The notes beneath the pieces are model-generated. The model was not told where the DNA came from. It searched no databases and saw only the letters and a program-made list of their open reading frames with translations. Shown piece by piece: positions 19,791 to 30,540 of a stretch of DNA of 64,000 nucleotides. Source of the DNA: Aquilaria yunnanensis (taxonomy: Eukaryota > Streptophyta > Magnoliopsida > Malvales > Thymelaeaceae); assembly GCA_039654915.1 (NCBI GenBank), contig CM077598.1, positions 69,840,041 through 69,904,040 of the forward strand, in the 5' to 3' direction. The position numbers and the translations under genes were made by a program. Positions within the stretch are counted from its first letter, which is position 1. Every line of letters starts with the position of its first letter.

Positions 19791-20921
19791 CGGCAATGCT
19801 GCAAGACTGCGAAGACGCTCCGGAAGATTCTTCCTGATTGGTGAAGAGTTATATCGGCAGGAATATGCGAATCCGCTGCACAGATGTGTGGTTCACACAT
19901 TGGAACTGATGCCCTGGCAGCAGTGATACTCCGCCAAGGATACTTCTGGCCTACCCTGAGAAAGGACGCAAGACAGTTCGTCCGGAAATGTGGTAGCTGC
20001 CAGAGACACGCGAAAATCCGGAGGACACCCTCGGAAATGGTAACTTCGGCAGACTATCCTTGGCCCTTCGCAGTCTGGGGTATAGACCTTATTGGGCCAC
20101 TCCCCACAGCACCCGGAGGCATGAAATTCTGCGTTGTGGCAGTGCTCTATTTCTCAAAGTGGGTGGAGGCAGAACCACTAGCAACTATCTGGGCAAAAGA
20201 AGTGCAGAAGTTCCTATGGAAGAGCATCGTATGCAGATTTGGCATACCGAGGGTACTAGTAGCTGATAATGGATCCCAGTTCACAGACAAAGGATTCCAA
20301 GAATCCATCAGCGACCTCGGAATAAAGATGCACTTCGCCCCAGTAGCTCACCCCCAAAGCAACGGGCAGGTGGAAGTATCGAACAGGACCATAAAAGATG
20401 GCCTGAAAAAGAGACTAGGGCAAGCCAAAGGGAAATGGCCAGGAGAACTCCAAAGTGTATTATGGAGCTACCGAACGACACCCCGAAGAGCCACAGGGGA
20501 GACTCCTTTCTCACTCGTCTTCGGACCAGAGGCCATTATCCCACTAGAGGTAGTTCAACCTTCAGTACGGGTGCAGGTATTTGATGAAGGTGGTAATGAC
20601 CTCGGCCTGAGAACCAATCTCGATCTTGTGGCCGAACACAGAGAAATAGCCGAGCTGAGAAGAAAAACTTTTCAGCAAAGAGTGACCGCGGCTGTAAACT
20701 TACGGGCCAGGCCAAAAGAAATCAAGAAGGGAGACCTCGTTCTCTGAAAGGCCGACTTCGCACCCCGAAGGCCATCCCATGGCGTACTTCGCGCAAATTG
20801 AGAAGGACCCTATCTGGTTCTCGATGAAGTATGAAAAGGCGTGTACAAGCTTGGCGACGCCGAAGCCGTAGAATTGAAGAACAGTTGGCATTCAGACGCC
20901 TTGAAAAAATTCTACGCTTAA
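19791..20921 (+). pseudogene. element B integrase
   Basis: Near 19890 about 57 bp are missing at the HHCC zinc domain, which loses its first His (EVHEGACGSH in D). The rest has GYFWPTLRKDARQFVRKCGS, CQRHAK, the catalytic motifs GIDLIGPLP, VADNGSQFTD and NGQVEVSNRT (D, D, E), then SVLWSYRTTPRRATGETPFS and the C-terminal tail HSDALKKFYA with TAA at 20919-20921. One stop interrupts the tail at 20745-20747 and another follows near 20805. AVDYFSKW of the relatives is AVLYFSKW here. Confidence 0.88.
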
Positions 20922-20989
20922 GGTTGAGCGGAGGAGCAAATGGCCTTGAGAAAAATTCTTAAGTGTAAAGAAATTATGCAAAACAGAAT

Positions 20990-21470
20990 TCCGCAAAGGT
21001 GCTCGCCATGATAAAGCGTAGATATGACTTTCCGAAGTCCCTTGAGCCATCACGCTCGGGAAAGATGGAAAACAAAAATCTCGCAGAAGTACTCGCCATA
21101 GCCAGCGCAGAGATAATTTTCCAAACTCCCTTGAGCGAACATGCTCGGGAAAATGGGAAGTGAAAAATCTCGCGAAAGGTTTTCCGAAGTCCCTTGAGCA
21201 AACATGCTCGAGACAACTGGAAAAACAAAAAATTTTGACTGAAGGTTTCCGAAGTCCCTTGAGCAATCATGTTCGGGGTAAATTGGAAATGCAAAAGCCT
21301 GCAAAAGGACTTAGTCAAATTTTTTCAGGCCTTCCAGAAAGTCTTACTAGCAAGCGCACTCGGGACAAAGGAAGGTAAAAAAGTTTCTTTAATCGCAGGT
21401 TTTCCGAAGTCTCTTGAGCGAACGTGTTCGGAACAATGGAAATGAAGAAACTTGCAAGAAAAGACTTAGC
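20990..21470. repeat. tandem hairpin-bearing repeats in the integrase/antisense spacer of B
   Basis: A unit with the core TTCCGAAGTCCCTTGAGC then a 6-base loop and GCTCGGG recurs at about 21029, 21117, 21180, 21246 and 21400, with a weaker copy near 21325. Each core can fold through GAGC and GCTC. The spacing is about 65-90 bp. It lies between the converging ends of integrase and antisense ORF. Element C has three counterparts on the opposite strand near 50715-50920. Confidence 0.75.
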
Positions 21471-21568
21471 CAAAAAATCCTCATTAAGAGCAAAGCTGCT
21501 TTAAAATAAAGAACTGGCCGAAGAAGGATTACAAAATAGAAGGGAAGGAAAAGGGGCCCTAAAATTGG

Positions 21569-23970
21569 CTAAGGGTTCGCGGCGTCCCGAGAGCCACTCG
21601 TCTGCCTGCCCTTTTCCATCAACTTCGGCGCTAGAATTGAAGGAGGAAGTTTCAGATGTTCGACCTTGGACCATTTCCACCGAGGTCCCCCAGGAATGTT
21701 TAGACCCTCTAGAAAAGAGAGGTCCAGATCTGGGAACCTCTGGAGAACCTGGTGCCGAGCAAGGCAGAAGCCGTCCTGGAACGCGACCTTGATCATCTGA
21801 TCAGACTTGTTCTTCTCAAGCTCGAGGTCGTCAAGCTCGTCCTTCAGATCTGCGATCTCCTCCTCAAGCGCCTTTATCTGCTCCTCCCCCTTCGGCTCCT
21901 TCTTCAACGACTCGACCTCGGCCCGGAGAGCGTTATTCTCACACGTCAACGACACTATACGGCCGTCAGAACCAGCCTTGTGCTGGAGAAGATCTTCGTT
22001 GGCGGCGAGCATCCCCTTTATTTGGTCACCGAGGTCAGCGATCTTCCTGGAGGAGTCCTTTTGAAGTTCTTCTTTTTCCTTCCGGAACTCCTCCCGAAGG
22101 GAAGCTACTTCTTTCTCAGCAGCCTCTTTCAGCTGCTGGTTTTTGGCGACTGACTCCGCGAGTGCGGTCCTCGTCTCATTCATGGTTCGAGTGGCTGAAG
22201 TTCGAAAAGCAACCTCCCTGGCCACCCGAACTTGGAGAAAGGCGGTGTACCCCATCAGCTGCAAAAAATAAATGCAAGGTCAGTAAGAGCCAAACACTTA
22301 GGAAAAAATTGAAGGGAAAAAGCTGTGAAGGATATACCTGAGCAGCATGCTCGGTGATCTTTGCGGCGAGGGTGTTATCCCCCGAGTGGGCCGCCGCTAT
22401 AGCCTTGAAGGAGGACTCGGTGAGCACCCCCTTCGAAATTTCCTTAGCCATTTGAGGAACGTCCTCCGAGTACATATTCATGTCCTCCGTGAACGTCCAA
22501 AAAGGCTCCTTGGGTATCTTCCCTTGCGGGATTTTGGCATCCCGAAGAGCTCGCTTCCGAGCATGATCGGCCACCCAGCCAGGGGTAGTCAACTCCCCTG
22601 TGTGATAAGAATGAGAAGGAGATTAAAGACAAAGAAGCCAATCCAGAAAAAATGAAGGAAGTACACTTTGTCTGGAAACAAACCTGGCGGAACCTCGACA
22701 ACATCGTCCTTGGAGTCCTCGGCCGAAATGCCCTTGCCCTTCCGCTTGCGCCGCTCCTCGGCAGAAGGTACTTCTACCACTACATCAAGGAGGCCCTGTG
22801 ACGCGGTAGGACTCTGAGGAGGGATGTCGGTTGAAGGGACCTCGGAAGCAGCAGCCTCAGACTCCGTAATCTAGGCTGCCCCAGGCTCCTCGGCAGTCTC
22901 CTCGGGATTTTCCTCTAAAGGAGCCTGCGCAGCTCTCTTTGCCCGGTTCCTCGAAGGTCCCGCGCCAGTAGACTTCCGCCTTCGGGAAGACGCCTTGTTC
23001 GTCTGATCGCCCTTCTCGACATGGCCGGTGAAAAGGGACTTGTAATAGGCGGCAGTTGCGTCGCCCATCTCTGAAAAAGAAGAGAAACATCAGCGTAAGT
23101 CCGAGGAAAGAACAGTAAAGGAGTAGAAGATAACTCACTTTCGGCAAGCGCTTCGAAAGAAATTTCTTCCTTAAGAAGCTTGACCAACCAGGAATCCTTC
23201 CCGGCGATGGCAGGAGCTGGCATCTCGAGGTCAGTCTCGTGCTCCTTTACCACCTTTAGCTCCCGAAGGACCTCTTTGGTCATCAACCTCCAGTTGATTG
23301 GAAAAGGGTAAAGGGCGAGCGGAACGACCTCGGGATCCCAGTCAGAGACAGCCCGAATGCGGGCGTCGAAATCCGCTAACAAGGGAGCTAACTCTGGGGT
23401 CAGCAGCATCCTCGGATCAGCAACGTCCACATCCAGTGTTCCCTGAGCCCATTTGGTCGGAACGTACGACCAGGCCTCGTCCATCTTCATGAAGAAAAAC
23501 TTCTGTTGCCACCCCCGCCAGCTATCTTTAATGGCGAAGGTGAACATGAATTTCTTGCTCCCTGATCCCCGATGTAGCATGAAATAGAAGCCACCCTTCG
23601 GGACCACAGAGAGCTTGTAATACTGCATAAAGATTCTGAAATTGGGTTCTGTCCCGAAGACGCCACACATGCAGAGGTAGGCGTTAAAATAGCAGAACAA
23701 GTTCGGGGGAAGCTGGTTCACAGCAATGCCATGAAATTTGCAGAACTCGCACACCATCTTCGGGGGAGGATACCGAAGACCCGCCTTCAGCTGGGCTCGA
23801 AAAATGGTAACCTCCTTACTGTGGTTTGAAAAAGCATAATGGCTAGAACGAGGCAGCCTAGTAATGGCGTAAGAGGGAAGAAAGAATTTTTTCTTCCACC
23901 TCTCTAACTTTTCAGGGGTGGTGCAACAAGGATGGGCTAAAAGAGGCTGCCAGCTCTCAGGAATGGGCAT
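21569..23970 (-). pseudogene. element B antisense ORF (Tat aORF), four exons, one internal stop
   Basis: Exons on the minus strand are 23970-23139, 23070-22684, 22597-22338 and 22258-21569. The introns of 68, 86 and 79 bp start GT and end AG, and the first and second acceptors follow pyrimidine-rich tracts. The exons add to 2169 bases, exactly 723 codons, and element C splices at the same places. The N-terminal exon (MPIPESWQPLL, LPSYAITRLPRSSHYAF, KDSWRGWQQKFFF, FPINWRLM) resembles the plant family described as putative gypsy-type transposon protein (Pfam PF04195). Exon 4 is a long heptad-rich coiled coil (about residues 520-640), followed by KVAFQDGFCLARHQVL. A TAG at 22873-22871 (codon 344) is the only stop. 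An ATG nine bases upstream (23979) is possible, but C has only the MPIP start. The function is unknown; such antisense ORFs are known in Tat elements. Confidence 0.85.
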
Positions 23971-24231
23971 TTTCGACATAAAAATGAGTTTGAAAATGGA
24001 AGAAAATAGTTCCCAGAGAAAAACTCAAAAGAACACAAGGATCAAAGTGCTCTGAAAAACAAAAACCCACCGAAAGATTTGCCAAAATCTGAGGACGCCG
24101 TCGTGAAAGCTGGCTGGAAAAAAGCTCTGATTAAGGTAGCTCCACCACAGAAAGCAAGAAAGTGCAAGAACAGGGGCAAAGCAGAGAGAAGAGCAGAAGA
24201 GAAAGCAAAAGGAACTTATGATGGAGTGGGC

Positions 24232-24400
24232 TATTTATAAGCCAGAGATGGGTAACCGAAACATCGTCATAAGTACCCTTTGGAGGTGAACCGTCGCCGT
24301 AACTGCTCTCTGCAACTGAAAAGGCGCGCCCTCCGTAACCGACGCGACTATCTCCCAATGGCAAAGCGCCACGTGTCAACCGCTGCGCGAAAATGAGGGA
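24232..24400 (-). promoter_or_regulatory. promoter of the antisense ORF in B
   Basis: On the minus strand, TATAAATA at 24239-24232 lies 269 bp before the ATG at 23970. About 130 bp further upstream is TTGACACGTGGCGC (around 24368-24382), which joins a W-box core TTGAC to an ABRE-type ACGTGGC. C, D and F have the same order and nearly the same distances. Confidence 0.7.
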
Positions 24401-24534
24401 CACGTCCTCCAAACGTCCCTTGAAAGCTTGGACACGTCTTCTGACATCCCTGGAAAACTGGGACGAAACTGGGACGCGCCGCTCAGACTGACACGCTTGG
24501 CCAAACAGACCTGCAGAAACAAAGAGCAGGCCAC

Positions 24535-24725
24535 CTCGAGGACGCCAAAAAACAGGCTATGGCCGAACAGCCCATGACCTTCGGGCAAGAGGTGTATCTT
24601 CGGCACAGGCTCCACCTCGAAGACACCAAAGAACAGGCCAAGGCCGAAGAGCCCATGATCTTCGGGCAAAAGGCACATCCTCGGAACAGGTTAAGCTTCC
24701 AAAGAAACTCCCATACACAACCTCG
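24535..24725. repeat. two 80-bp direct repeats upstream of the antisense promoter in B
   Basis: The block GCCCATGACCTTCGGGCAAG followed by AGGTGTATCTTCGGCACAGG is repeated 80 bp later with changes (for example GGTGTATCTT at 24591 and GGCACATCCT at 24672). C and F have the same repeats with an 80-bp period at 47491/47571 and 63391/63471. D has one clear unit near 58250-58290. Confidence 0.75.
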
Positions 24726-24764
24726 GAAAGAGATGCAAAACCGAAGTCTTCACTTCGGCTTTCC

Positions 24765-24774
24765 AAAGGGGGGC
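24765..24774 (+). other. polypurine tract of element B
   Basis: AAAGGGGGGC lies three bases before the 3' LTR and would prime plus-strand DNA synthesis. C and F carry the same tract. Confidence 0.85.
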
Positions 24775-24777
24775 ATG

Positions 24778-25656
24778 TGATAGCCAAACGCTATCGCCTC
24801 TATCTGGCCGAACTCCCTGCCACAATGATGGCCAGAAGAACCTAGCGCTACCCGAGAAAAGGTGCGATCAGGCACCTCGGGAAATAGCCGAAGAGCTCCG
24901 AGCCCGGCACGCCAGGAAACCCCGAGGACACAACTCGCCCCCCAAGGTTGTGAACATATCGCCTTCAGAAAAGCGGCACCAGACATAGCGAGCCGAACAT
25001 GATATCCCCGAAGGCGGAACTCCCTGAAACTGGGAACCCCCGAACTGAGGGCTTGTTTCCCGAAGAGGCTCTGTCCGAACTAGAGGACGACCTCACCCAG
25101 GGACCTCGGGAGTATGGCAGGAGCATTTATGGAAGCATTTAAGGAAGCCTCTGACACGTCCTTTCACAGACGTCATAAAGTCGCCTGAATAGGCGCTCTG
25201 ACATACGGATGCCATCAGAATCACATCATGGCCCATCTCAGCACATGGCTCAAGACAACTTGCTACCAGTTATCTGTCTCCTACGCCTAGAAACTCAGGG
25301 AACATCCGACCGAGCACGTGTCGTGATCTGAACGGGCTAGGCACTCCTATAAAGACCAGGAATTAATACTTGGCAAGAGGCTGGTTGGTTGGCCAAACAC
25401 TGCTCCCACACTCTAAGAAAACTACCAGGCGAGACTCTTCAGCCCTTTGTGCTATTTCCTCTGCCTTTTCTCAGCCACCACTGACTTGGGCGTCGGAGGC
25501 TCCCCCCCCGGAAAAACACTCCGGGGGCCTCCTAACCCTTTGTTTCTGAGCTTTCAGGCACTCTCCTTCGGGCTATCCATTCCACCAGGCGTTCTTCCTC
25601 CCAGAAGTCTCTCCACCAGTCACCATGACTATAAACGATGAGGCCCCTGGCCATCA
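24778..25656 (+). repeat. 3' LTR of element B
   Basis: 879 bp from TGATAGCC to GGCCATCA, followed by the GTACG target duplicate and G's RT. The ATG at 25625 near its end opens a frame that runs in phase into G's RT. Confidence 0.95.
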
Positions 25657-26570
25657 GTACGGACATTATGAGTATACGGTTATGCCTTTCGGTGTGACTA
25701 ATGCTCCAGCAGTGTTTATGGAAGCTATGAATCGGATCCTTAAGCCATTTATGGATTTGTTTGTTGAGGTCTTCATCGATGATATTCTGGTTTATTCACA
25801 GTCTACAGCAGAGCATGAGGAGCACCTTAGAACAGTTTTGCAAGTGCTGAAGAATAATCAGTACTACGCAAAATTGTCTAAGTGTGAGTTTTGGTCCGAG
25901 AGGATTCAGTTTTTGGGGCATATCATCAGTGCTCAGGGTTTGTCAGTTGATCCTGAAAAAGTTCAAGCAGTAGTTGATTGGAAGAGACCGACTACAGTTA
26001 CAGAGGTCAGGAGTTTCTTGGGTTTAGCAGGCTACTATAGACACTTCATAGAGAAATTCTCTGTGATAGCTACACCGTTAACAGCATTGACCAAGAAGGC
26101 TCAGAAGTTTGAGTGGACACCGAAGTGTGAAGAAGCTTACATGAAATTGAAGGAAAAGTTGACTAGTGCACCTATACTTGTCTTGCCAGATCCGGACAGA
26201 GCTTTGACAGTCTATACAGATGCATCAGGTTCAGGTTTGGGATGTGTGCTGATGCAGGACAGTCAAGTGATTGCTTATGGTTTGAGACAGTTGAGGCCTA
26301 ATGAGTTGAACTATCCTGTTCATGATCTTGAGCTTACAGCTGTGATTTTTGCACTGAAGTTGTGGAGGCATTATTTGATGGGGAGATCATTCAGAATCTT
26401 CACTGATCACAAGAGTTTGAAATATTTATTTACCCAGAAGGATCTGAACATGAGACAGCGGCGTTGGATTGAGTACATCAAGGATTATGATTGCTCAATC
26501 GAGTATTGTGCTGGTAAAGGAAATGTGGTAGCAGATGCTTTGAGCCGGAAGTACACGGGAGTGATCTTGT
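25657..26570 (+). pseudogene. element G reverse transcriptase C-terminal part and RNase H
   Basis: From the GTACG duplicate, RT continues with [20 protein letters not shown] and the catalytic FIDD at 25772-25783. It goes on with [20 protein letters not shown] and [20 protein letters not shown]. RNase H follows with [45 protein letters not shown] and [10 protein letters not shown], so its four acidic residues (D, E, D, D) are all present. This stretch is open without stops. It is open from an ATG at 25625 in B's 3' LTR, giving a chimeric 550-codon frame (25625-27277) that adds eleven LTR-coded residues to the truncated RT. Confidence 0.92.
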
Positions 26571-28140
26571 CTAATGATCAGGTTACAGACTCCTCAGAAG
26601 GAGTGTTGAGGGATTGTTTCTTAGCTTTGCATGAATTATGGCAAAGTCGAGAAAAATCCCTAGTCTACGTTTTGGAAGTTCAGTCGGCTTGGTTAGCCAG
26701 AGTCAGAGAAGCTCAGATGAAAGATCCACTATTGAAGAAGATTTCAGGTGAAGCTAAGTCTGGTGCTTTGAAGAAGGAGTTCAGATACAAAGATGGAATA
26801 CTGCACTATGGTGATCGACTCTATGTACCGAATGTTGAGGGACTTAGGCAGCAAGTCCTACAAAAGGCACATAGCAACACTTTGAGTATCCACCCTGGTA
26901 TTAGTAAGATGTATCAAGATCTGAAGACACATCTTTGGTGGCCAGGATTGAAAGGAGATGTGAGAGGACATGTGGCAAAGTGTTTGACATGTCAGGTGGT
27001 AAAAGCTGAACATCAGAAACCAGCAGGCACACTACAGAGTCTATCTTTGCTAGTGAGGAAGTGGGGATCCGTTACTATGGATTTCCTAGTGGGGCTACCG
27101 ACCACCCGGAGTCAGCATGATGCTATTTGGGTAGTGGTCGATAGATTGACGAAGTCGGCACACTTTATACCGATCAGAGCCACCTACACATTGGAGAAGT
27201 TGGCTCAGTTGTATCTCAGGGAGATTGTGAGACTCCATGGGATACCGGATCAGATCATATCAGATAGAGATCCATGATTTACATCACGGTTCTAGAATGC
27301 TTTTCAAGAAGCATTGGGTAGTAAAGTTAGCCTCAATACTGCTTTTCATCCTCAAACTGATGGGCAATCCGAGAGGGTGATTCAGACTTCGGAGGACATG
27401 TTACGCATGTGTGTCATTGACTTCAGAGGTGATTGGGATCAGCACTTACCACTGATTGAGTTTTCCTATAATAACAGTCATCAATCTGTTATTGGAATGG
27501 CGCCCTATGAAGCTTTGTATGGGAGACGGTGTATGACACCTCATTGTTGGGCAGATCCAGCAGACAGAGTAGTCATTGGACCTGAAATAATAGCTGACAC
27601 AACAGCTAAGATTAAGTTGATTCAGCAAAGGACCAAGACCGCCAATGACAGGCAGACTAAGTATGCGAACTTGAGAAGAAGAGATTTAAGTTTTGAAGTT
27701 GGTTATAAGGTGCTTTTGAAAGTGTCACCCATGAGAGGAGTTAGTCATTTTGGGCAGAGGGGCAAGTTAGCTCCTAGGTTTATTGGACCTTATGAAGTGT
27801 TGGAAAAAGTCAGAAAAGTTGCTTATCGGTTGGCATTACCACCTAACTTATCTCAGGTGCATAACGTATTTCACGTTAGTCTACTCAGGAAGTGCACAGT
27901 GGAGCCGGGACAGGTAGTAAATCCTTCAGTGATACCTATTCAGGAGGACTTGACCTACGAGGAGAAACCAGTTCAGATATTGGATAGGCAAGTCAAGAAA
28001 CAGTGGACTAAGTGGATTCCGATGGTTAAGATCCTTTGGTCTAACCATAGTGAGGAGGAAGCTACCTAGGAGACGGAGCAGGATATGCTGAAAAGGTATC
28101 CAAGTGTTTTTCTAGAGTTACAGCGGAATTTGGGGGACCA
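26571..28140 (+). pseudogene. element G integrase with chromodomain-like C-terminus
   Basis: The zinc domain has H and H in [16 protein letters not shown] and C-x2-C in [12 protein letters not shown]. The catalytic core has TMDFLVGLP (D), ISDRDP (D) and HPQTDGQSERVIQT (E). Stops at 27275-27277 and 27292-27294 cut it between the second Asp and the Glu. The GPY/F region is FIGPYEVLEKVRKVAYRLAL, followed by HNVFHVSLLRKC and a chromodomain-like tail (PVQILDRQ, VKILWSNHSEEEAT). This tail is the type that directs plant chromoviruses to marked chromatin. TAG at 28066-28068 replaces the Trp that follows EEAT in the family. Confidence 0.9.
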
Positions 28141-28146
28141 AATTCC

Positions 28147-28161
28147 AGAAGGAGGGGAGAA
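28147..28161 (+). other. polypurine tract of element G
   Basis: AGAAGGAGGGGAGAA ends directly at the first base of the 3' LTR. Confidence 0.85.
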
Positions 28162-30540
28162 TGTTATGACCCTTCTTGAGGAAGGTAAAGAGTTTTGAAT
28201 TAAGTTTAGAAGTTTAATTTGAATTTACTTAGCAAGAATAAAGGAGTTTACCGAAGTTCATTAAGTTCCGACAAGAATAAAGCTCTGAACTAAGTTCAGG
28301 GGCAAAATGGTAATTTTGCACCCTGAGTAGCCGGGATGAGGCCCGAGTGTTTTAAAATGAATTTTTGGAACTTAACTCTTAACTATAACTCAAGCTTGAC
28401 AAATAGACAAGATTGAATCAAGAATTGTTAAGTTACAAAGATGGGGCACCTAATTGCACTTAACTTGAAACCTTGGTGATCTTGGTGTTAAGTGAGGGTT
28501 TAAGAAGGGAAAGAGGAGGAGAAGCTGCCATTCACTCATTTCTCTCTCAATTTGAACTTGGAATCAAGTGATCTTGGTGTCAAGAGGTGCAATTAAGGGT
28601 GTATAAGCTTGGAGGATGCATTTTCAACCTTGAATTCATGTTTTTGAGGCTTGGAGAGGCGTTTTTCTCCATCCCCTGTTTTTGAACGAGGTAAGAGTTG
28701 TGTTCTTGATTGAATTATTGGTATTTGGTTGATTGGAAGCTTGGGTTTGGTTAGGAGGCAAGAATTTGATGTTTAGAGCTTTGTTTTTGGTTTGGAATTG
28801 TGTAGAACTTTGGGAGCTTGTTTCAGGGAGGAGGAGCTTGATTCTTGCTTGGTTCCGGGAGTTAAGGTAAGGGAGTTGTGTTTTTAAGTTCATGGAATGC
28901 CATTAGCTTGGATTTGCTTGAGAAATTCGAGTGGTTTTAGCTAAGGCATTAAGGAAATGTTTTGGTGAATTATGGTGGACTAGCGGGATTGAGAGGAATT
29001 GTTTGATGTTACGATACATCATAGCTTAGCTTTTGATAGTTGGTTATGTTCCTTGTAACATGTACTTTGTGTGTATGAAATTTGGTAGCTTTCTATGCAT
29101 GTTCGATATGTGTAATTGGTTGCCAAAGTTCATAGCAGTAAAACGTGCCAATTTTGCATTTCTGCAGGTTGGCGACGCGTCGCCAATTTCAGGTCGAAAC
29201 CAGCGACGCGTCGCCAATCCAGTAAAACTGTCTCAGAACGTCGACAACTGTTGCGACGCGTCGTCGAGACAGCATTTGACACCCGATTTTGTTTTCAGCA
29301 TAACTTTTCGCTCGGTGTCCGACTGAGGTGATTCAAGATTCCACTCGAAGCTAAGAGGGAGTACTATCACCTCGGTGTTTTAAAAAAACTTAAATTGTCC
29401 CTGTTTTAGATTTATATTAACTCAAAGTGGAGGCAAGTCTTTAAGGAAACTATGTTGCATTTGAACATAATTAGCTACCACTAGTTCAGGTGAGAGGTTT
29501 AGAACCCTCGTCGGCCTAGCCGTGCCATAGCCACGAGGCCACGAGGTGAAACCTTGTTCATCTAGTCTACATCAACGAGGCCCTGTGGCCTAGTCTACAA
29601 ACTCCCACCATAATTCCCCTGCATAACAACTAGGTGAGAGGTTTTATGATTGTTTGTGGCCTACTAAGGTTCGCCCTTGGGCCGAGTGCCAGGTTGCTAA
29701 GTAGTTGCGCTTGCCCTGGTAAGGAGGACTACTTGAGGAGAGGTCTATGGACCTGGTTATATGCATATATACTAGTACCCTCATGCTGTCTGAGCTCGCA
29801 GCCAGAGTCCTAGGTTTTTCTTGCAGGTACTTGGAAGACCCCTTACTGAGAATTATTGAATTCTCACTCCCTGTTTGTTATGCAGAGCCTGGAGTAGCTG
29901 GACCGGATAATCATTGAGGATTATCACGGTAGTACCTTTTTGGTGTGTAAAGGTAAGGTAGTTGAGAAACCTTGAGTTTCTAGTTTGCCTAAGTGCTCAG
30001 TTGGTTTGCTGGTCAGGTAGCAGTACTCACTAGTTTCTTCCTTTGGCTGCAGAGCCTAGTAGCACTTGGCAGAGGATTTGTGAGACTCGCCACTGGGACG
30101 GGTGTCCAAAGTGGGAGTTAGGGTAAAGAGATCTCAACAAAGTCTTGTATTTTGATACAGTACTTTAGTTTGCCTCCATAGTCTATGTTATAAAGAGTCC
30201 TTGACTCAGGATTGTTCTTGGGTGGGTGCATTAGTTACTTCATTGTATGAATGCTTTCACAAGTTGTTTATGTGTAGTTAACCACACAATTTGTTGATTT
30301 TGATATGCTTTGGTAGTTTGTATATATTTGTGCAGAAATTACTTGGCCGAGTTCTTGTTTTAATCTTTTATGGTTTTAATAAACCAAGTCAAAGCATAAG
30401 AGCATACATATTGCATTTTTAGGTTAATCAACTAGTAGCATCGGATTTAATCCGCACACATACTCAGCTAGCCAATTACAATCCACCGTGAGACATACGC
30501 TCACAGGGTATCCCGGGCAGGGGCACGGGGGATCGTGTCC
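28162..30540 (+). repeat. 3' LTR of element G
   Basis: 2379 bp starting TGTTATGACC. Its last base is C where the 5' LTR has A (CGTGTCC against CGTGTCA). The CCAAG duplicate follows at 30541-30545, and A's RNase H resumes. Confidence 0.93.

Larger units (their letters stand above)
13877..25656 (+). mobile_element. Tat-lineage element B inside element G, TSD GTACG
   Basis: Complete LTR-to-LTR element of 11,780 bp flanked by GTACG (13872-13876 and 25657-25661). It holds PBS, gag, protease (split by solo LTR 4), RT, two RNase H domains, integrase, repeat spacer, antisense four-exon ORF, upstream 80-bp repeats, PPT and 3' LTR. LTRs of 878 and 879 bp differ at roughly 30 positions by eye, about 3-4%. 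That makes B younger than its host G's frame damage would suggest, but not very recent. Four small deletions remove pol active-site segments. Confidence 0.95.
9171..30540 (+). mobile_element. Del/Tekay-type Ty3/gypsy element G, TSD CCAAG, interrupted by element B
   Basis: The LTRs (9171-11551 and 28162-30540) are flanked by CCAAG at 9166-9170 and 30541-30545. The internal region holds gag with two zinc boxes, protease, RT, RNase H, integrase and a C-terminal chromodomain-like tail, in the order and with the motifs of the plant Del/Tekay chromovirus group. It is interrupted in RT by element B (13877-25656, TSD GTACG). Without B it is about 9.6 kb. Several stops in gag, protease, RT and integrase show it is inactive. 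The two LTRs differ by a few percent by eye. Confidence 0.93.

Noticed and set aside
22347..22655. Plus-strand frames over the antisense ORF of B, and 49171-49686 minus in C
   Set aside because: Shadows of the coiled-coil and exon 3 coding strand; the four-exon model explains conservation.
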